Source of the DNA: an uncultured Verrucomicrobiota bacterium
GTDB lineage: Bacteria; Verrucomicrobiota; Verrucomicrobiia; Opitutales; Seribacteraceae
Assembly: GCA_902580225.1 (NCBI GenBank)
Contig: CACHJU010000008.1
Span: 1 to 64,000, forward strand
Direction of reading: 5' to 3'
Length of the DNA: 64,000 nucleotides
Positions 8,789 to 17,396 of this stretch are shown piece after piece. The stretch's first letter is position 1; every line of letters starts with the position of its first letter. A program made the translations under genes and the position numbers. The notes under the pieces are model-generated. The model was not told the DNA's origin, did no database searches, and saw nothing but the letters and a program-made list of their open reading frames with translations.

Positions 8789-9190
8789 TTGACCCGAATT
8801 TATATCCATATTAGGAATTTTTCATATTCGGAAACTAAAGTGGTTGTGAAATCGATATTAATCAGAAGTGAGGCTTTACCGGAAGATGAATTGGAAAAAT
8901 ATCTGAGTGAAGTGAGATTGAAAAGGTTCACCCCAAGAACTTTGGCGACACATTCTTCATTAAGGAAGGATTTGGATAAAATTCGCTTAAATGGGTATGG
9001 AATAGATGAAGTGGAGGGTTTGGACGGCATTCATTGTGTGTCTGCCGTTATTCTTGATGATTATCATTATCCTGTGGGTGCGATCACTGTGATTGCTCCT
9101 TCTTTGCGACTGGAATGTGACCGATTTCATGAAATTGGAGAATCCTGTGTAAAAAGTGCCCGTGAAATTAGTGAAAAATTACTCAGTTAA
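8789..9190 (+). pseudogene. IclR-type effector domain fragment without DNA-binding domain
   Basis: 133 codons, open from a TTG at 8789, 20 bp after the binding-protein stop. Residues from about 28 on match the C-terminal half of the IclR effector domain: L-P-E-D-E-L-E, R-F-T-P-R-T-L, R-x-N-G-Y-G-I-D, G-I-H-C-V-S-A-V-I-L-D and P-V-G-A-I-T-V. The winged-helix DNA-binding domain and the first part of the effector domain, normally about 120 residues, are absent, and there is no room for them before the previous gene. It is probably the remnant of a regulator truncated when this locus was rearranged. A retained effector-only protein is possible but less likely. Confidence 0.6.
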
Positions 9191-9202
9191 GCATTTAAAT
9201 AT

Positions 9203-10717
9203 TTGAATACCGAATCAAAGCATCTTCTTAAATTAAGTGGAATTGATAAGCGATTCCCAGGAGTGCATGCTTTAAAATCAGTAGATTTTGAATTGGATAG
9301 TGGAGAGTGTGTCGCTCTGCTCGGAGAAAATGGAGCGGGTAAAAGTACTCTCATCAAAGTGATTGGCGGTGCCCATCAGGCAGATTCAGGTTTTTTATCC
9401 ATAGGTGGAGAGAATCAGAATTGGATAAAGCCAACTGATTCATTAGATGCGGGAGTGGCGATTATTTATCAGGAATTTAATTTAGTACCCGGATTAAGTG
9501 CGGTGGAAAATATCTTTCTTGGAATTGAGCCAGCTGATTTTGGCTGGGTTCGAAGGGGAGAAGAGAAAGAAAAAGCTCAGGAAGTTTTCAGCAGGATTGG
9601 GGCGAAAATAAATCCCAATGCCTTGTGTGATACCCTAACCGTGGCTGAAAAACAATTGGTCGAGATCGCTAAAGCATTGGTACGGGATGCCCGAATTTTA
9701 GTAATGGATGAACCCAGTGCGGCTCTAACTCAAAAAGAGGTGGAACAACTTTACCTTTTGATTGATGATTTGAAGCAAAAAGGGATTGGAATTGTATATG
9801 TCAGCCATCGGTTGGAGGAGATTGAAAGGGTGGCGGACCGGGCTATCATAATGCGGGACGGTGCCCGAGTGGGTGAATTATCGAGGGAAGGACTGGATCG
9901 TTCCAAAATTATTGAAATGATGGTTGGACGAAAGCTCGATAATGAATTTCCCCAGCAGAATAGAATACCTGGGCATATTCGATTGAAAGCTAAGGGTTTG
10001 AACTATGGGTCTAAGGTTAGAAATGTCTCTTTGGATGTAAGGTCTGGTGAAATCCTCGCCCTTACCGGTTTGGTGGGTGCGGGCAGAACCGAAACGGTAC
10101 GGCTTTTATTCGGAGCTGATCTTGCCGATTCCGGGGAAATTGAACTGGATGGAGAAAAACTGGTTCTTCGTAAACCAAGCGACGCAATTGATGCAGGCAT
10201 CTGTCTGCTCACTGAGGATCGAAAGGATCAGGGTTTGGTTTTAGGGCAGTCAATTCAGCAGAATTTTGGACTTCCCAATCTGAAAAAATTTTCCAATAAT
10301 GGATGGATTGACGGATTAGCAGAATCTAAATCTTTTTCCGAGTATGTGGAAAAACTGCAAATCAAAGTATCTGGTCATCAGCAACTTGCAGCCCAATTGT
10401 CCGGAGGGAATCAACAAAAAGTGGTACTGGCTAAATGGTTGGAAAGGAATGCCGAAATTATTATTTTTGATGAGCCTACCCGAGGAATTGATGTGGGAGC
10501 CAAGTTTGAAATTTATCAATGGATGAATCAGTTAGCCATGGCGGGAAAAGGAATTGTTATGATCAGTTCAGAATTACCTGAGGTCCTTGGAATGAGTGAC
10601 CGGATATTAGTTATGAAGGAAGGTGAATTAATGGGCGAATTGAATAACGGACCGGAAGTTAGTCAGGAAACTTTGATGGCACTTGCTATTGGGGGAAAGC
10701 AAGAAAAAGCTGCCTGA
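9203..10717 (+). CDS. Sugar ABC transporter ATP-binding protein (RbsA/XylG type)
   Basis: 504 residues with the two-ATPase-domain layout of ribose/xylose importers. The start is TTG at 9203, consistent with TTG starts elsewhere in the window. Domain 1 has Walker A G-E-N-G-A-G-K-S-T at 41-49 and Walker B V-M-D-E-P-S. Domain 2 has the degenerate nucleotide loop G-A-G-R-T-E near 290 typical of this family, signature L-S-G-G-N-Q-Q-K near 398 and I-I-F-D-E-P-T-R-G-I-D-V-G. It drives uptake of the sugar captured by the tandem binding protein through the permease that starts 18 bp downstream. No residue expected for catalysis appears to be missing. Confidence 0.93.
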   Translation: MNTESKHLLKLSGIDKRFPGVHALKSVDFELDSGECVALLGENGAGKSTLIKVIGGAHQADSGFLSIGGENQNWIKPTDSLDAGVAIIYQEFNLVPGLSAVENIFLGIEPADFGWVRRGEEKEKAQEVFSRIGAKINPNALCDTLTVAEKQLVEIAKALVRDARILVMDEPSAALTQKEVEQLYLLIDDLKQKGIGIVYVSHRLEEIERVADRAIIMRDGARVGELSREGLDRSKIIEMMVGRKLDNEFPQQNRIPGHIRLKAKGLNYGSKVRNVSLDVRSGEILALTGLVGAGRTETVRLLFGADLADSGEIELDGEKLVLRKPSDAIDAGICLLTEDRKDQGLVLGQSIQQNFGLPNLKKFSNNGWIDGLAESKSFSEYVEKLQIKVSGHQQLAAQLSGGNQQKVVLAKWLERNAEIIIFDEPTRGIDVGAKFEIYQWMNQLAMAGKGIVMISSELPEVLGMSDRILVMKEGELMGELNNGPEVSQETLMALAIGGKQEKAA

Positions 10718-10735
10718 TTATAGGGAGATGAAAAT

Positions 10736-12073
10736 ATGAAATGGATCAAAAAAATATTTTCCTCCGATTATGGAATGCTCGGTGTCTTGGTTATTCTTTG
10801 TGTCTTTTTCTCCTGGATTACTCTGGAGGAGCAGCAACCTGAGGGTGAAGAGGCTGCGGAAAAACTTGATCAGTTGATAAAGGGGACTTTTGATCAGCCC
10901 GGGCGTGTTTTAATTGCTGGACGAAAAACAGATTCTGGGGAAGCGTTTACTTTTCATCTGAACGAATTACTTCTTGGTGCCGGGTGGGAAGTCATTGGAG
11001 TGGTTCAAGGCGGACCACCTGAACTGGGGAGGGGCTTGCGATCCAGCCTGGAACCAAATAAGAGCCTGGACCTTGTTGCCTGCGAACAGTCTTTTGTGAA
11101 GTTAGCGGTGCTTCAGAATTTCCTTAATGCCCAGTCTCAAATTTCTAAATTGAAGGTCATGTCTCCTCAACCTTTCCATTGGCCCAATTTTCTAAAAACT
11201 TCAAACTTGTTAAATGTGGCCAATCAAATTGCGGTGATTGCAATTTTAGCGATTGGAATGACTTTGGTTATTATTACCGCGGGGATAGATCTTTCGGTTG
11301 GGAGTTTGATTGCAATTTCTGCAGTTCTGGCAACTTGGATTATTCGAGAATGGTTTGGGGGGGATGAGGCTACGGTTGCCGGAATGGTAACCGCTTGTGG
11401 TTTGGCAATCCTAGCTTGCTCAGCACTTGGGCTGTTTTCCGGGTCCATGATTGCCTTTTTCGGAGTTCCTCCTTTTGTGGCAACATTGGGAATGATGATG
11501 ATTGGAAGTGGATTGGCATACATGCTCTCGGGAGGGCTTTCGGTTTATCAATTGCCGGATTCTTTTGAATCGTTGGGTCGTGGAGATGATATAGCCGGTA
11601 TTCCGAATGCAGTGATACTGATGATTTTCTTATACTTTCTTGCCCATATTATAATGGGTCGAACTACAGTGGGAAGATATATTTATGCGGTTGGTGGGAA
11701 TCCAGAGGCTGCCCGTTTATCCGGTGTGCCGGTGAAAAAAATTCTTCTATGGGTATATTCGGGTTGTGGAGCACTAGCTGGTTTGGGAGGGGTGATCATG
11801 GCATCCCAGTTCAAGAGCGGCGACCCAAAGTATGGTTTGATGTATGAATTATATGTGATTGCCGCAGTCGTAGTTGGGGGAACCTCTTTATCAGGGGGGC
11901 GGGGAAAGGTGTTTGGTACCCTGATCGGAGCATTTATTATTGCGGTAATTCAGAATGGAATGAATTTGACCGGAGTACAAAGTTACACTCAAAAGGTGGT
12001 GCTTGGGTTGGTTTTGCTTTTAGCCGTTCTTGTTGATATGCTCAAGAAAAGAGGCTGGAAACTGAGTTTATAA
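10736..12073 (+). CDS. Sugar ABC transporter permease (RbsC type) with inserted domain
   Basis: 445 residues against about 320 for a typical RbsC. A G-G-G-A-G-A site lies about 9 bp before the ATG. Residues 13-30 are a first membrane helix. Residues about 31-150 are hydrophilic and look like a small alpha/beta domain (G-R-V-L-I-A-G-R-K then G-W-E-V-I-G-V-V-Q-G-G). From about 155 on the normal BPD_transp_2 core follows, with I-T-A-G-I-D-L-S-V-G-S and G-R-Y-I-Y-A-V-G-G-N-P-E-A-A-R. If the first helix runs in-to-out, the insert faces the periplasm, where it could contact the binding protein. Function of the insert is unknown. Confidence 0.9.
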   Translation: MKWIKKIFSSDYGMLGVLVILCVFFSWITLEEQQPEGEEAAEKLDQLIKGTFDQPGRVLIAGRKTDSGEAFTFHLNELLLGAGWEVIGVVQGGPPELGRGLRSSLEPNKSLDLVACEQSFVKLAVLQNFLNAQSQISKLKVMSPQPFHWPNFLKTSNLLNVANQIAVIAILAIGMTLVIITAGIDLSVGSLIAISAVLATWIIREWFGGDEATVAGMVTACGLAILACSALGLFSGSMIAFFGVPPFVATLGMMMIGSGLAYMLSGGLSVYQLPDSFESLGRGDDIAGIPNAVILMIFLYFLAHIIMGRTTVGRYIYAVGGNPEAARLSGVPVKKILLWVYSGCGALAGLGGVIMASQFKSGDPKYGLMYELYVIAAVVVGGTSLSGGRGKVFGTLIGAFIIAVIQNGMNLTGVQSYTQKVVLGLVLLLAVLVDMLKKRGWKLSL

Positions 12074-12097
12074 AGCAAAAACCGATTTTTTGGAATT

Positions 12098-12715
12098 TTA
12101 TAAAACTACCAAATCAAGATGGGCTTTCATAATCAGATACAGTTCCCGGCTAATCCAGGCGTCGGTGGCGGCATAGTTAATCTGGGATGGGGAGAGGGGT
12201 CTTTTCTGCCAGTTCGATAGCTGAGCGGATTTGGATAAACGTTGCTTAAAAAAGATAGCGGTTAAATTACGAAGACCAGTTTGTTCTATTTTAAGAGACT
12301 GAGCAAGTGGGGCTAAATCCTCGAAACCAGCTGGAGTGAAAGATTCAATTTTTTGTAAATTATGCAGGTCATCTTTCACTGCCACGCCTGTCTTAATAAT
12401 GTTTGGATTTTCCAAAATTTGGACCAGTGGACCGAGTTTCATTATCGGATAAAGCCTGAAAATGAAAGCCTGATCGGAAGTGGCCAGTTGAATAAGAGCT
12501 GGAGGGTTATTCGGACCTCTTTTAAAATTGGGCTTACACTCAATATCAAAGCCCAACACTCTTTGTTTCTTGAGTTTTGCGGTTAGTCTGTGAAAAGATT
12601 TTGTATCTTCCGCAAATTTAATAGATCCGTGAAAACGGATTAGTGGAAGTTCGTTTATGGCTTCTTTTTCAAGCCGCTTGGGTACATCATCATTCGGGTT
12701 GGGCTTGTTAACCAT
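12098..12715 (-). CDS. 3'-5' exonuclease domain protein (RNase D-like, DEDDy)
   Basis: 205 residues from ATG 12715. The single domain is a DnaQ-like DEDD exonuclease: F-D-I-E-C-K-P near residue 55 supplies the first Asp-Glu pair, V-K-D-D-L-H-N-L near 113 the next Asp, and I-N-Y-A-A-T-D-A-W the final Tyr-x-x-x-Asp that defines the DEDDy subtype. It lacks the HRDC domains of full RNase D, so it resembles the small stand-alone exonucleases found in many bacteria and the WRN exonuclease domain. It acts on RNA or DNA ends; the substrate cannot be told from sequence. It follows the MBL hydrolase gene by 4 bp, so the two are probably co-transcribed. Confidence 0.85.
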   Translation of the reverse strand: MVNKPNPNDDVPKRLEKEAINELPLIRFHGSIKFAEDTKSFHRLTAKLKKQRVLGFDIECKPNFKRGPNNPPALIQLATSDQAFIFRLYPIMKLGPLVQILENPNIIKTGVAVKDDLHNLQKIESFTPAGFEDLAPLAQSLKIEQTGLRNLTAIFFKQRLSKSAQLSNWQKRPLSPSQINYAATDAWISRELYLIMKAHLDLVVL

Positions 12716-12719
12716 TAAA

Positions 12720-13721
12720 TTATATATGAAAAGTTAAGCCGTCGTAAGCAACCAGAACTTCCGTTGGATGAGTTCGTGGAGAAGGGGCTCCAGGAATTCC
12801 TGGACGCGTTTCCCGGACTGCCAGCTTGGAACGATCTAAAAATTTCTTGGTGTGAGCGAGGAAGTCGTCCATTTGTTTATCCGAGAAAGCAGGGTCGTGG
12901 TGAAAGATAGCCAGTGTTTCAACTTCTCCACGGGCAGCAAGCTCGACTCCCATAATGTAACTTGAATGGCCCCAATGTTCGCGATTACCGATTGATTGAG
13001 AATGAGAGTAAGGGGCATCAAATATGAGAAGATTAGTTTCCTTGATAAAGTCAATATATGGATATTCCTTGCCATGAGCGGGACTAGTGTGTTCGGCATC
13101 GGTAGAATAAACAAATGAATTATCCCCCTGATCCACGCGATAACCATAGGATACTCCAGGATGATTTAGTTCAAAAAGGGAAATTTTAACATCACAAACC
13201 TCTAAAATATCTCCTGGTTTATGAGTCTCGAAATTAATATCAGCTTCAAAAGTTTCAAAAGGAATCGGAAAGAAAGGGGTCTTCATTTGATCTTTCAGTG
13301 CCTTCTCAATGGTATCGTGTCCACCGTGAAAAATTACTTTATTTCCCGGAATAAATGCGGGAGCGAAAAAGGGAATACCTTGAATATGGTCGTAGTGTAA
13401 ATGGGAAAAAAAGATATGAAATGTTTTGCCCGAGTTGCCGGATTCAAGAATTTCCTTTCCAAGTGCCCGGATACCGGAACCCCCATCAAAAATAAGGTAA
13501 TCATCTGAACCGGTTTCAGCATGGATACAGGGGGTATTTCCACCGTAGGTGTGGCCATGTTGGAAGGGCAGTTGTTTTTCAACAAACTCTCGGATTTGAG
13601 TTTCTGAACGAAGATCTTTTCCGCGAGCGGCAAGAAGAGTGGCCACAACTTTTTCTCTCACATCCCTAAAAGTAGGGGCGGTCGGAATTGAACCTCGGGT
13701 ACCTTTAAAATGAACTTTCAT
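12720..13721 (-). CDS. MBL-fold metallo-hydrolase
   Basis: 333 residues from ATG 13721 (M-K-V-H-F-K-G-T-R-G-S-I-P-T). The frame stays open to 13802, but the chosen start matches the conserved N-terminus of this family. Seen: G-T-R-G-S-I-P near residue 7, G-G-N-T-P-C, F-D-G-G-S-G near 78, and the metal motif H-L-H-Y-D-H at 107-112, followed by H-P-G-V-S-Y-G-Y and later H and D residues for a two-zinc site. Relatives include RNase Z-like and cyclic-nucleotide phosphodiesterase-like enzymes, so a phosphodiesterase is plausible but unproven. It is transcribed away from pilT, with a 128-bp divergent gap. Confidence 0.85.
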   Translation of the reverse strand: MKVHFKGTRGSIPTAPTFRDVREKVVATLLAARGKDLRSETQIREFVEKQLPFQHGHTYGGNTPCIHAETGSDDYLIFDGGSGIRALGKEILESGNSGKTFHIFFSHLHYDHIQGIPFFAPAFIPGNKVIFHGGHDTIEKALKDQMKTPFFPIPFETFEADINFETHKPGDILEVCDVKISLFELNHPGVSYGYRVDQGDNSFVYSTDAEHTSPAHGKEYPYIDFIKETNLLIFDAPYSHSQSIGNREHWGHSSYIMGVELAARGEVETLAIFHHDPAFSDKQMDDFLAHTKKFLDRSKLAVRETRPGIPGAPSPRTHPTEVLVAYDGLTFHI

Positions 13722-13849
13722 GCAAATGTGTAGAAGATTATTCTCGAAATTTAGGAGTCTTTTTGCAATCCAATAATCTTTATTTTGAAAGGAGATTTGC
13801 ATTGCTCAGAAAAACACTCTCTAATTGAATTCTCTAATTCACATTTTTT

Positions 13850-14998
13850 ATGACTCAGCAATACGACATTAATCAACCTATCTATCAGGTTGGCGATTCA
13901 CCGCTAAGCTTTTCTCAAATGCTTAATTATTTTATCGACCCCGCCTACAAGCGGGGGAATTTATCGAGAATATCTGACATGCATGTCAAAATGGGCCGAC
14001 CAGTCAGTTTTCGAATTGATGACGATCTCACTCCAATGCCCGGAGCAGTTGAGATTACGGATGAAGTGATTCGCTACATGCTGGGTATATTACTTAGTGA
14101 AAAACATCTTGCGGTGGCTTTATCAGAAGAGAATGCTGAGGATGTTGACACTGCTTTTGAATGGGAAGAGCAAAAAGTAAATTTTCGTTTAAACATTTTT
14201 CGGGACCGGGACGGTCTTGCTTTTGTAATGCGGGTCTTGGCTTCGGATATTCCTTCTATTCAAGAAGTGGGTTTACCTTCAGATAAAATTTGGCAGGATA
14301 TTACATCGTTAAAACGGGGTCTTGTCTTGGTTACAGGGGTAACAGGAAGTGGTAAGTCAACCACTATTTCTTCCCTGATCAATCATGTGAATCTATACCG
14401 TAAAACCCGTATTATTACACTAGAAGACCCAGTTGAGTTTCTTTTTAAGAGTGAAAGCTCTATGGTTTCTCAAAGACAGGTAGGGCAGGATGTACCCACA
14501 TTTGCAGCTGGTCTAAGGAGTGCTCTCAGAGAAAATCCGGATGTTATTTTTGTGGGAGAAATTAGGGATACGGAGACCGCATCCCTTGCTCTCAGTGCAG
14601 CGGAAACCGGTCATCTTGTTTTTTCAACGCTTCATACCCGCGATGCCAAGGGAGCCTTGAGCAGAATCGTGGATATGTTTCCTTCCGAGCAAACAAAGAG
14701 TCTATGCTTACAGCTATCCTTCAGTTTGTCTTTTGTTCTGAGTCAAAAACTAGTTCCGCGGGCAGACGGTAATGGGAGGATCTTAGCGATGGAAGTACTA
14801 AAAAATATACCTGCTCTTGGAAATCTAGTTCGATCCGGAAATTGGCAACAGGTTTATTCAACTATGGAAACACAATCAAAGGAAGGTATGATGACTATGG
14901 AGCAGCACCTTCTTTACCTATATCAACATGGTATAATTTCCAAGGAATCCGCCATTACTTACACTAATGAGGCAAGCCTAATTGAAAGGCTCGGATAG
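13850..14998 (+). CDS. pilT: Type IV pilus retraction ATPase PilT-like
   Basis: 382 residues, ATG 13850. An N-terminal PAS-like region is followed by the GspE/PilT ATPase core: Walker A G-V-T-G-S-G-K-S-T near 162, the Asp box I-T-L-E-D-P-V-E-F, Walker B N-P-D-V-I-F-V-G-E-I-R-D, and the His box G-H-L-V-F-S-T-L-H-T. PilT hexamers power pilus retraction for twitching motility and DNA uptake at the inner membrane. No other pilus gene is nearby. A second retraction ATPase such as PilU cannot be excluded, since PilT and PilU differ subtly. Confidence 0.88.
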   Translation: MTQQYDINQPIYQVGDSPLSFSQMLNYFIDPAYKRGNLSRISDMHVKMGRPVSFRIDDDLTPMPGAVEITDEVIRYMLGILLSEKHLAVALSEENAEDVDTAFEWEEQKVNFRLNIFRDRDGLAFVMRVLASDIPSIQEVGLPSDKIWQDITSLKRGLVLVTGVTGSGKSTTISSLINHVNLYRKTRIITLEDPVEFLFKSESSMVSQRQVGQDVPTFAAGLRSALRENPDVIFVGEIRDTETASLALSAAETGHLVFSTLHTRDAKGALSRIVDMFPSEQTKSLCLQLSFSLSFVLSQKLVPRADGNGRILAMEVLKNIPALGNLVRSGNWQQVYSTMETQSKEGMMTMEQHLLYLYQHGIISKESAITYTNEASLIERLG

Positions 14999-15052
14999 TT
15001 AAAATGAGTTAGTAATTTGACCAATTTAAGAAATCGTTTTAAAATTTTTACA

Positions 15053-15616
15053 ATGAAATCAATTACCTTGTTTACCACAATAAGCGTAATGAGCCTCGCA
15101 TTTTTACAGGCATTATTTCCATTGGAAAGTTCTGAGCTTTCCGAGTCAGGGCAAAAAAATGTAAAGACTGGTTCCATTGAGAGAACCAAAGAGGAGTGGC
15201 GGAAAATTTTATCTCCCGAACAATATCGGATTTTACGGGAAGCGGGTACTGAACGACCGAACGGAAAAGTGTATTTGGAGTTTAAGAAACAGGGAGCGGG
15301 TACTTATTATTGTGCTGGATGTAATGCGGAGTTGTTTTCTTCCCGTGAGAAATTTGACTCTCGCTGTGGATGGCCCTCGTTTTACGATCCGTCCAATGCC
15401 AAAAATGTCAAAACATCAGTTGATTATCACTTGGGCTATGCCCGAACGGAAGTTTTATGTTCTGTTTGTAACGGTCATTTGGGGCATGTCTTTACCGGTG
15501 AGGGCTTTAATACTCCAACCGATAAAAGATACTGCATTAATGGAACCGTCTTGAAATTTGTTCCCTTAAGCAAAGTCGTCTCCAAAAAGGAGAAAAATCA
15601 AGAAGGAGAAAAGTAA
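15053..15616 (+). CDS. msrB: Exported peptide-methionine (R)-S-oxide reductase MsrB
   Basis: 187 residues from ATG 15053; a TTG-started version at 15017 adds 12 residues and spoils the signal sequence. Residues 1-21 look like a signal peptide or membrane anchor, placing the enzyme outside the cytoplasm. The SelR domain shows T-K-E-E-W-R-K-I-L, zinc-binding C-A-G-C and C-S-V-C pairs, G-W-P-S-F-Y and the catalytic R-Y-C-I-N-G. MsrB repairs the R form of methionine sulfoxide in oxidised proteins. The gene ends one base before the Lpt protein gene begins, so it probably heads this operon. Confidence 0.92.
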   Translation: MKSITLFTTISVMSLAFLQALFPLESSELSESGQKNVKTGSIERTKEEWRKILSPEQYRILREAGTERPNGKVYLEFKKQGAGTYYCAGCNAELFSSREKFDSRCGWPSFYDPSNAKNVKTSVDYHLGYARTEVLCSVCNGHLGHVFTGEGFNTPTDKRYCINGTVLKFVPLSKVVSKKEKNQEGEK

Positions 15617-15617
15617 T

Positions 15618-16637
15618 TTGTGTTCTAATAGTAGCCATTTCGGGCGTTTTATATCCAGGGATTTTTTAATTTTTTCTGTCTTTTTTGTTTTTATAAAAAC
15701 TTTTTCCTCCTGCTTTGTTTTGGGAGAAAACAAGCTTCCCACTGTTCATAAAATTACCATTCCCCATTTTAACGAGGCTGGCTATATCTCTTGGGAATTA
15801 CAGGCATCTAAACTTACTCAAAAAAATGATTCTGTATTCCTTGGGATTGATCCGATCCTGTATCTATTTTCTGATCGAATTCTTGAAACAACCGCCCAAA
15901 GTAATTCTGGAGAATTTTTACTTAAAAAAGGTGAAGCACGGGGGAACGATATACTGGAAGTTTCTGGAAATGGATTTAATGCAAAAGGAAAAAAATGGTC
16001 TTGGAGAAATTCATCTGAATCAGGAGAGAATCAAATGATATTCAAAGAGGATTGCGAGGTCTTGTTTCTAAATGGATTGGATGATCTTTTCGCAAACGAT
16101 TTCAATATTTCTACATCAATTTGCAGATCTGAATTCCAGGATCAAAACCTTAGCCAAAGGAAAGAGAAATTCATCCCAACGATTGCAACCGCCAATTATC
16201 TCGAATTTTTAACCATTGATGAAAATACACACAATTTTTCACTTGATGGTAATGTTAGCTTGGATGGTAAAAATCTTTTTCTTACCTGCGATAAGATTGA
16301 CGTTATTTTTACTAAAGACGCCAATTCTTCGAAAACTCCGATTGGAGAAGTTTCCATGATTTACGCTACTGGAGAAGTGAAATTATGTCAAAACGGGCGC
16401 ACTTCTTATGGAGATAAAATGACTTTAAATATTAAAGCAGGCACGGCATTGTTACTTGGTTCTGCAAGAGTGGTTGACGATGAATGGGGTGTGGCGAGTG
16501 GAGAAAAGATTATTTTAGAAAAAGGTAATCGAATGGCAAAAGTAATTGCAGGGGAAAGTGGGAAATCAAGACTAGAATTACCTCCCATACCTAATCTAGG
16601 TTTTGGTAAAAAGCTAAAGAAAACGAATTTAAAGTAA
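15618..16637 (+). CDS. LPS export periplasmic protein (LptA/LptC-like, OstA domains)
   Basis: 339 residues, start TTG 15618 with an A-G-A-A-G-G-A-G-A ribosome site about 10 bp upstream. A hydrophobic N-terminus (about 14-36) anchors or exports it. The first half (T-I-P-H-F-N-E-A-G-Y-I-S-W-E-L) resembles LptC. The second half has repeated OstA/LptA-type beta strands (T-A-N-Y-L-E-F, L-D-G-N-V-S-L-D-G, Y-A-T-G-E-V-K-L). It may be an LptC-LptA composite forming part of the periplasmic bridge for lipopolysaccharide. Assignment rests mainly on weak strand patterns plus overlap (TAATG) with lptB. Confidence 0.72.
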   Translation: MCSNSSHFGRFISRDFLIFSVFFVFIKTFSSCFVLGENKLPTVHKITIPHFNEAGYISWELQASKLTQKNDSVFLGIDPILYLFSDRILETTAQSNSGEFLLKKGEARGNDILEVSGNGFNAKGKKWSWRNSSESGENQMIFKEDCEVLFLNGLDDLFANDFNISTSICRSEFQDQNLSQRKEKFIPTIATANYLEFLTIDENTHNFSLDGNVSLDGKNLFLTCDKIDVIFTKDANSSKTPIGEVSMIYATGEVKLCQNGRTSYGDKMTLNIKAGTALLLGSARVVDDEWGVASGEKIILEKGNRMAKVIAGESGKSRLELPPIPNLGFGKKLKKTNLK

Positions 16638-17374
16638 TGGATGAACCAATAGTTTCTTCTTTAAAAGTGGTAGGACTCCGTAAAAAGTACGGCGGTAAGG
16701 AAGTAGTAAGGGGAGTAGGCTTGGATGCTAATGGTGGTGAAGTGGTAGGTCTTCTTGGACCCAATGGAGCTGGGAAAACAACCACATTTTCGATGGTGGC
16801 AGGCTTTTTACGTCCATCCGCGGGGAAGATTTTACTCAATGATCAAGATTTAACTAAAATGCCCGCTTATCTCCGGGCACGTGAGGGACTGGTTTATTTG
16901 CCTCAGGAACCTTCGATTTTCAAAAAATTGACTGTGGAAAAAAATATTCAGGCTATTGCTGAAACACTTTCTATTACAAAAGCTGAGCAAAACGAATTGG
17001 TCGAGATTAGATTGAATGAACTAAACTTAACCCACCTTGCCAAACAGAAGGCTTATACTCTAAGTGGCGGAGAAAGACGACGTTTGGAAATTACCCGGGC
17101 TTTAACTTTATCACCCCAATTTTTATTGTTGGATGAGCCATTCAGTGGAGTGGATCCCATCAGCGTCAGTGAAGTTACAAAAATCATTTTTGATTTAAAG
17201 GCCAAAGGTATTGGAATTTTTATAACCGATCATAATGTAAGAGAAACTTTACGGGCGGTGGACAGAGCTTATTTGTTATACGATGGTTCAGTTCTGGCCC
17301 ATGGAGACGCCCAGTTTTTGCTCTCTGATCCGCAAACGAGAGAGAAATATCTCGGAGCGGATTTTAAAGCATAA
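16637..17374 (+). CDS. lptB: LPS export ABC transporter ATPase LptB
   Basis: 245 residues, ATG 16637 overlapping the previous stop by one base (TAATG), which implies translational coupling. Walker A G-P-N-G-A-G-K-T-T near 40, Q-loop P-Q-E-P-S-I-F, signature L-S-G-G-E-R-R-R-L-E, Walker B L-L-L-D-E-P-F-S-G-V-D-P and H-loop I-T-D-H-N-V-R-E-T are all present and match LptB specifically. With LptF/LptG, not in this window, it pulls LPS out of the inner membrane. Confidence 0.95.
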   Translation: MDEPIVSSLKVVGLRKKYGGKEVVRGVGLDANGGEVVGLLGPNGAGKTTTFSMVAGFLRPSAGKILLNDQDLTKMPAYLRAREGLVYLPQEPSIFKKLTVEKNIQAIAETLSITKAEQNELVEIRLNELNLTHLAKQKAYTLSGGERRRLEITRALTLSPQFLLLDEPFSGVDPISVSEVTKIIFDLKAKGIGIFITDHNVRETLRAVDRAYLLYDGSVLAHGDAQFLLSDPQTREKYLGADFKA

Positions 17375-17396
17375 TTTTAATCTAAGAATTCATAAA

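Noticed and set aside
17283-17396. Upstream extension of hprK into lptB
   Set aside because: Lies out of frame inside lptB; ATG 17397 matches the family N-terminus.
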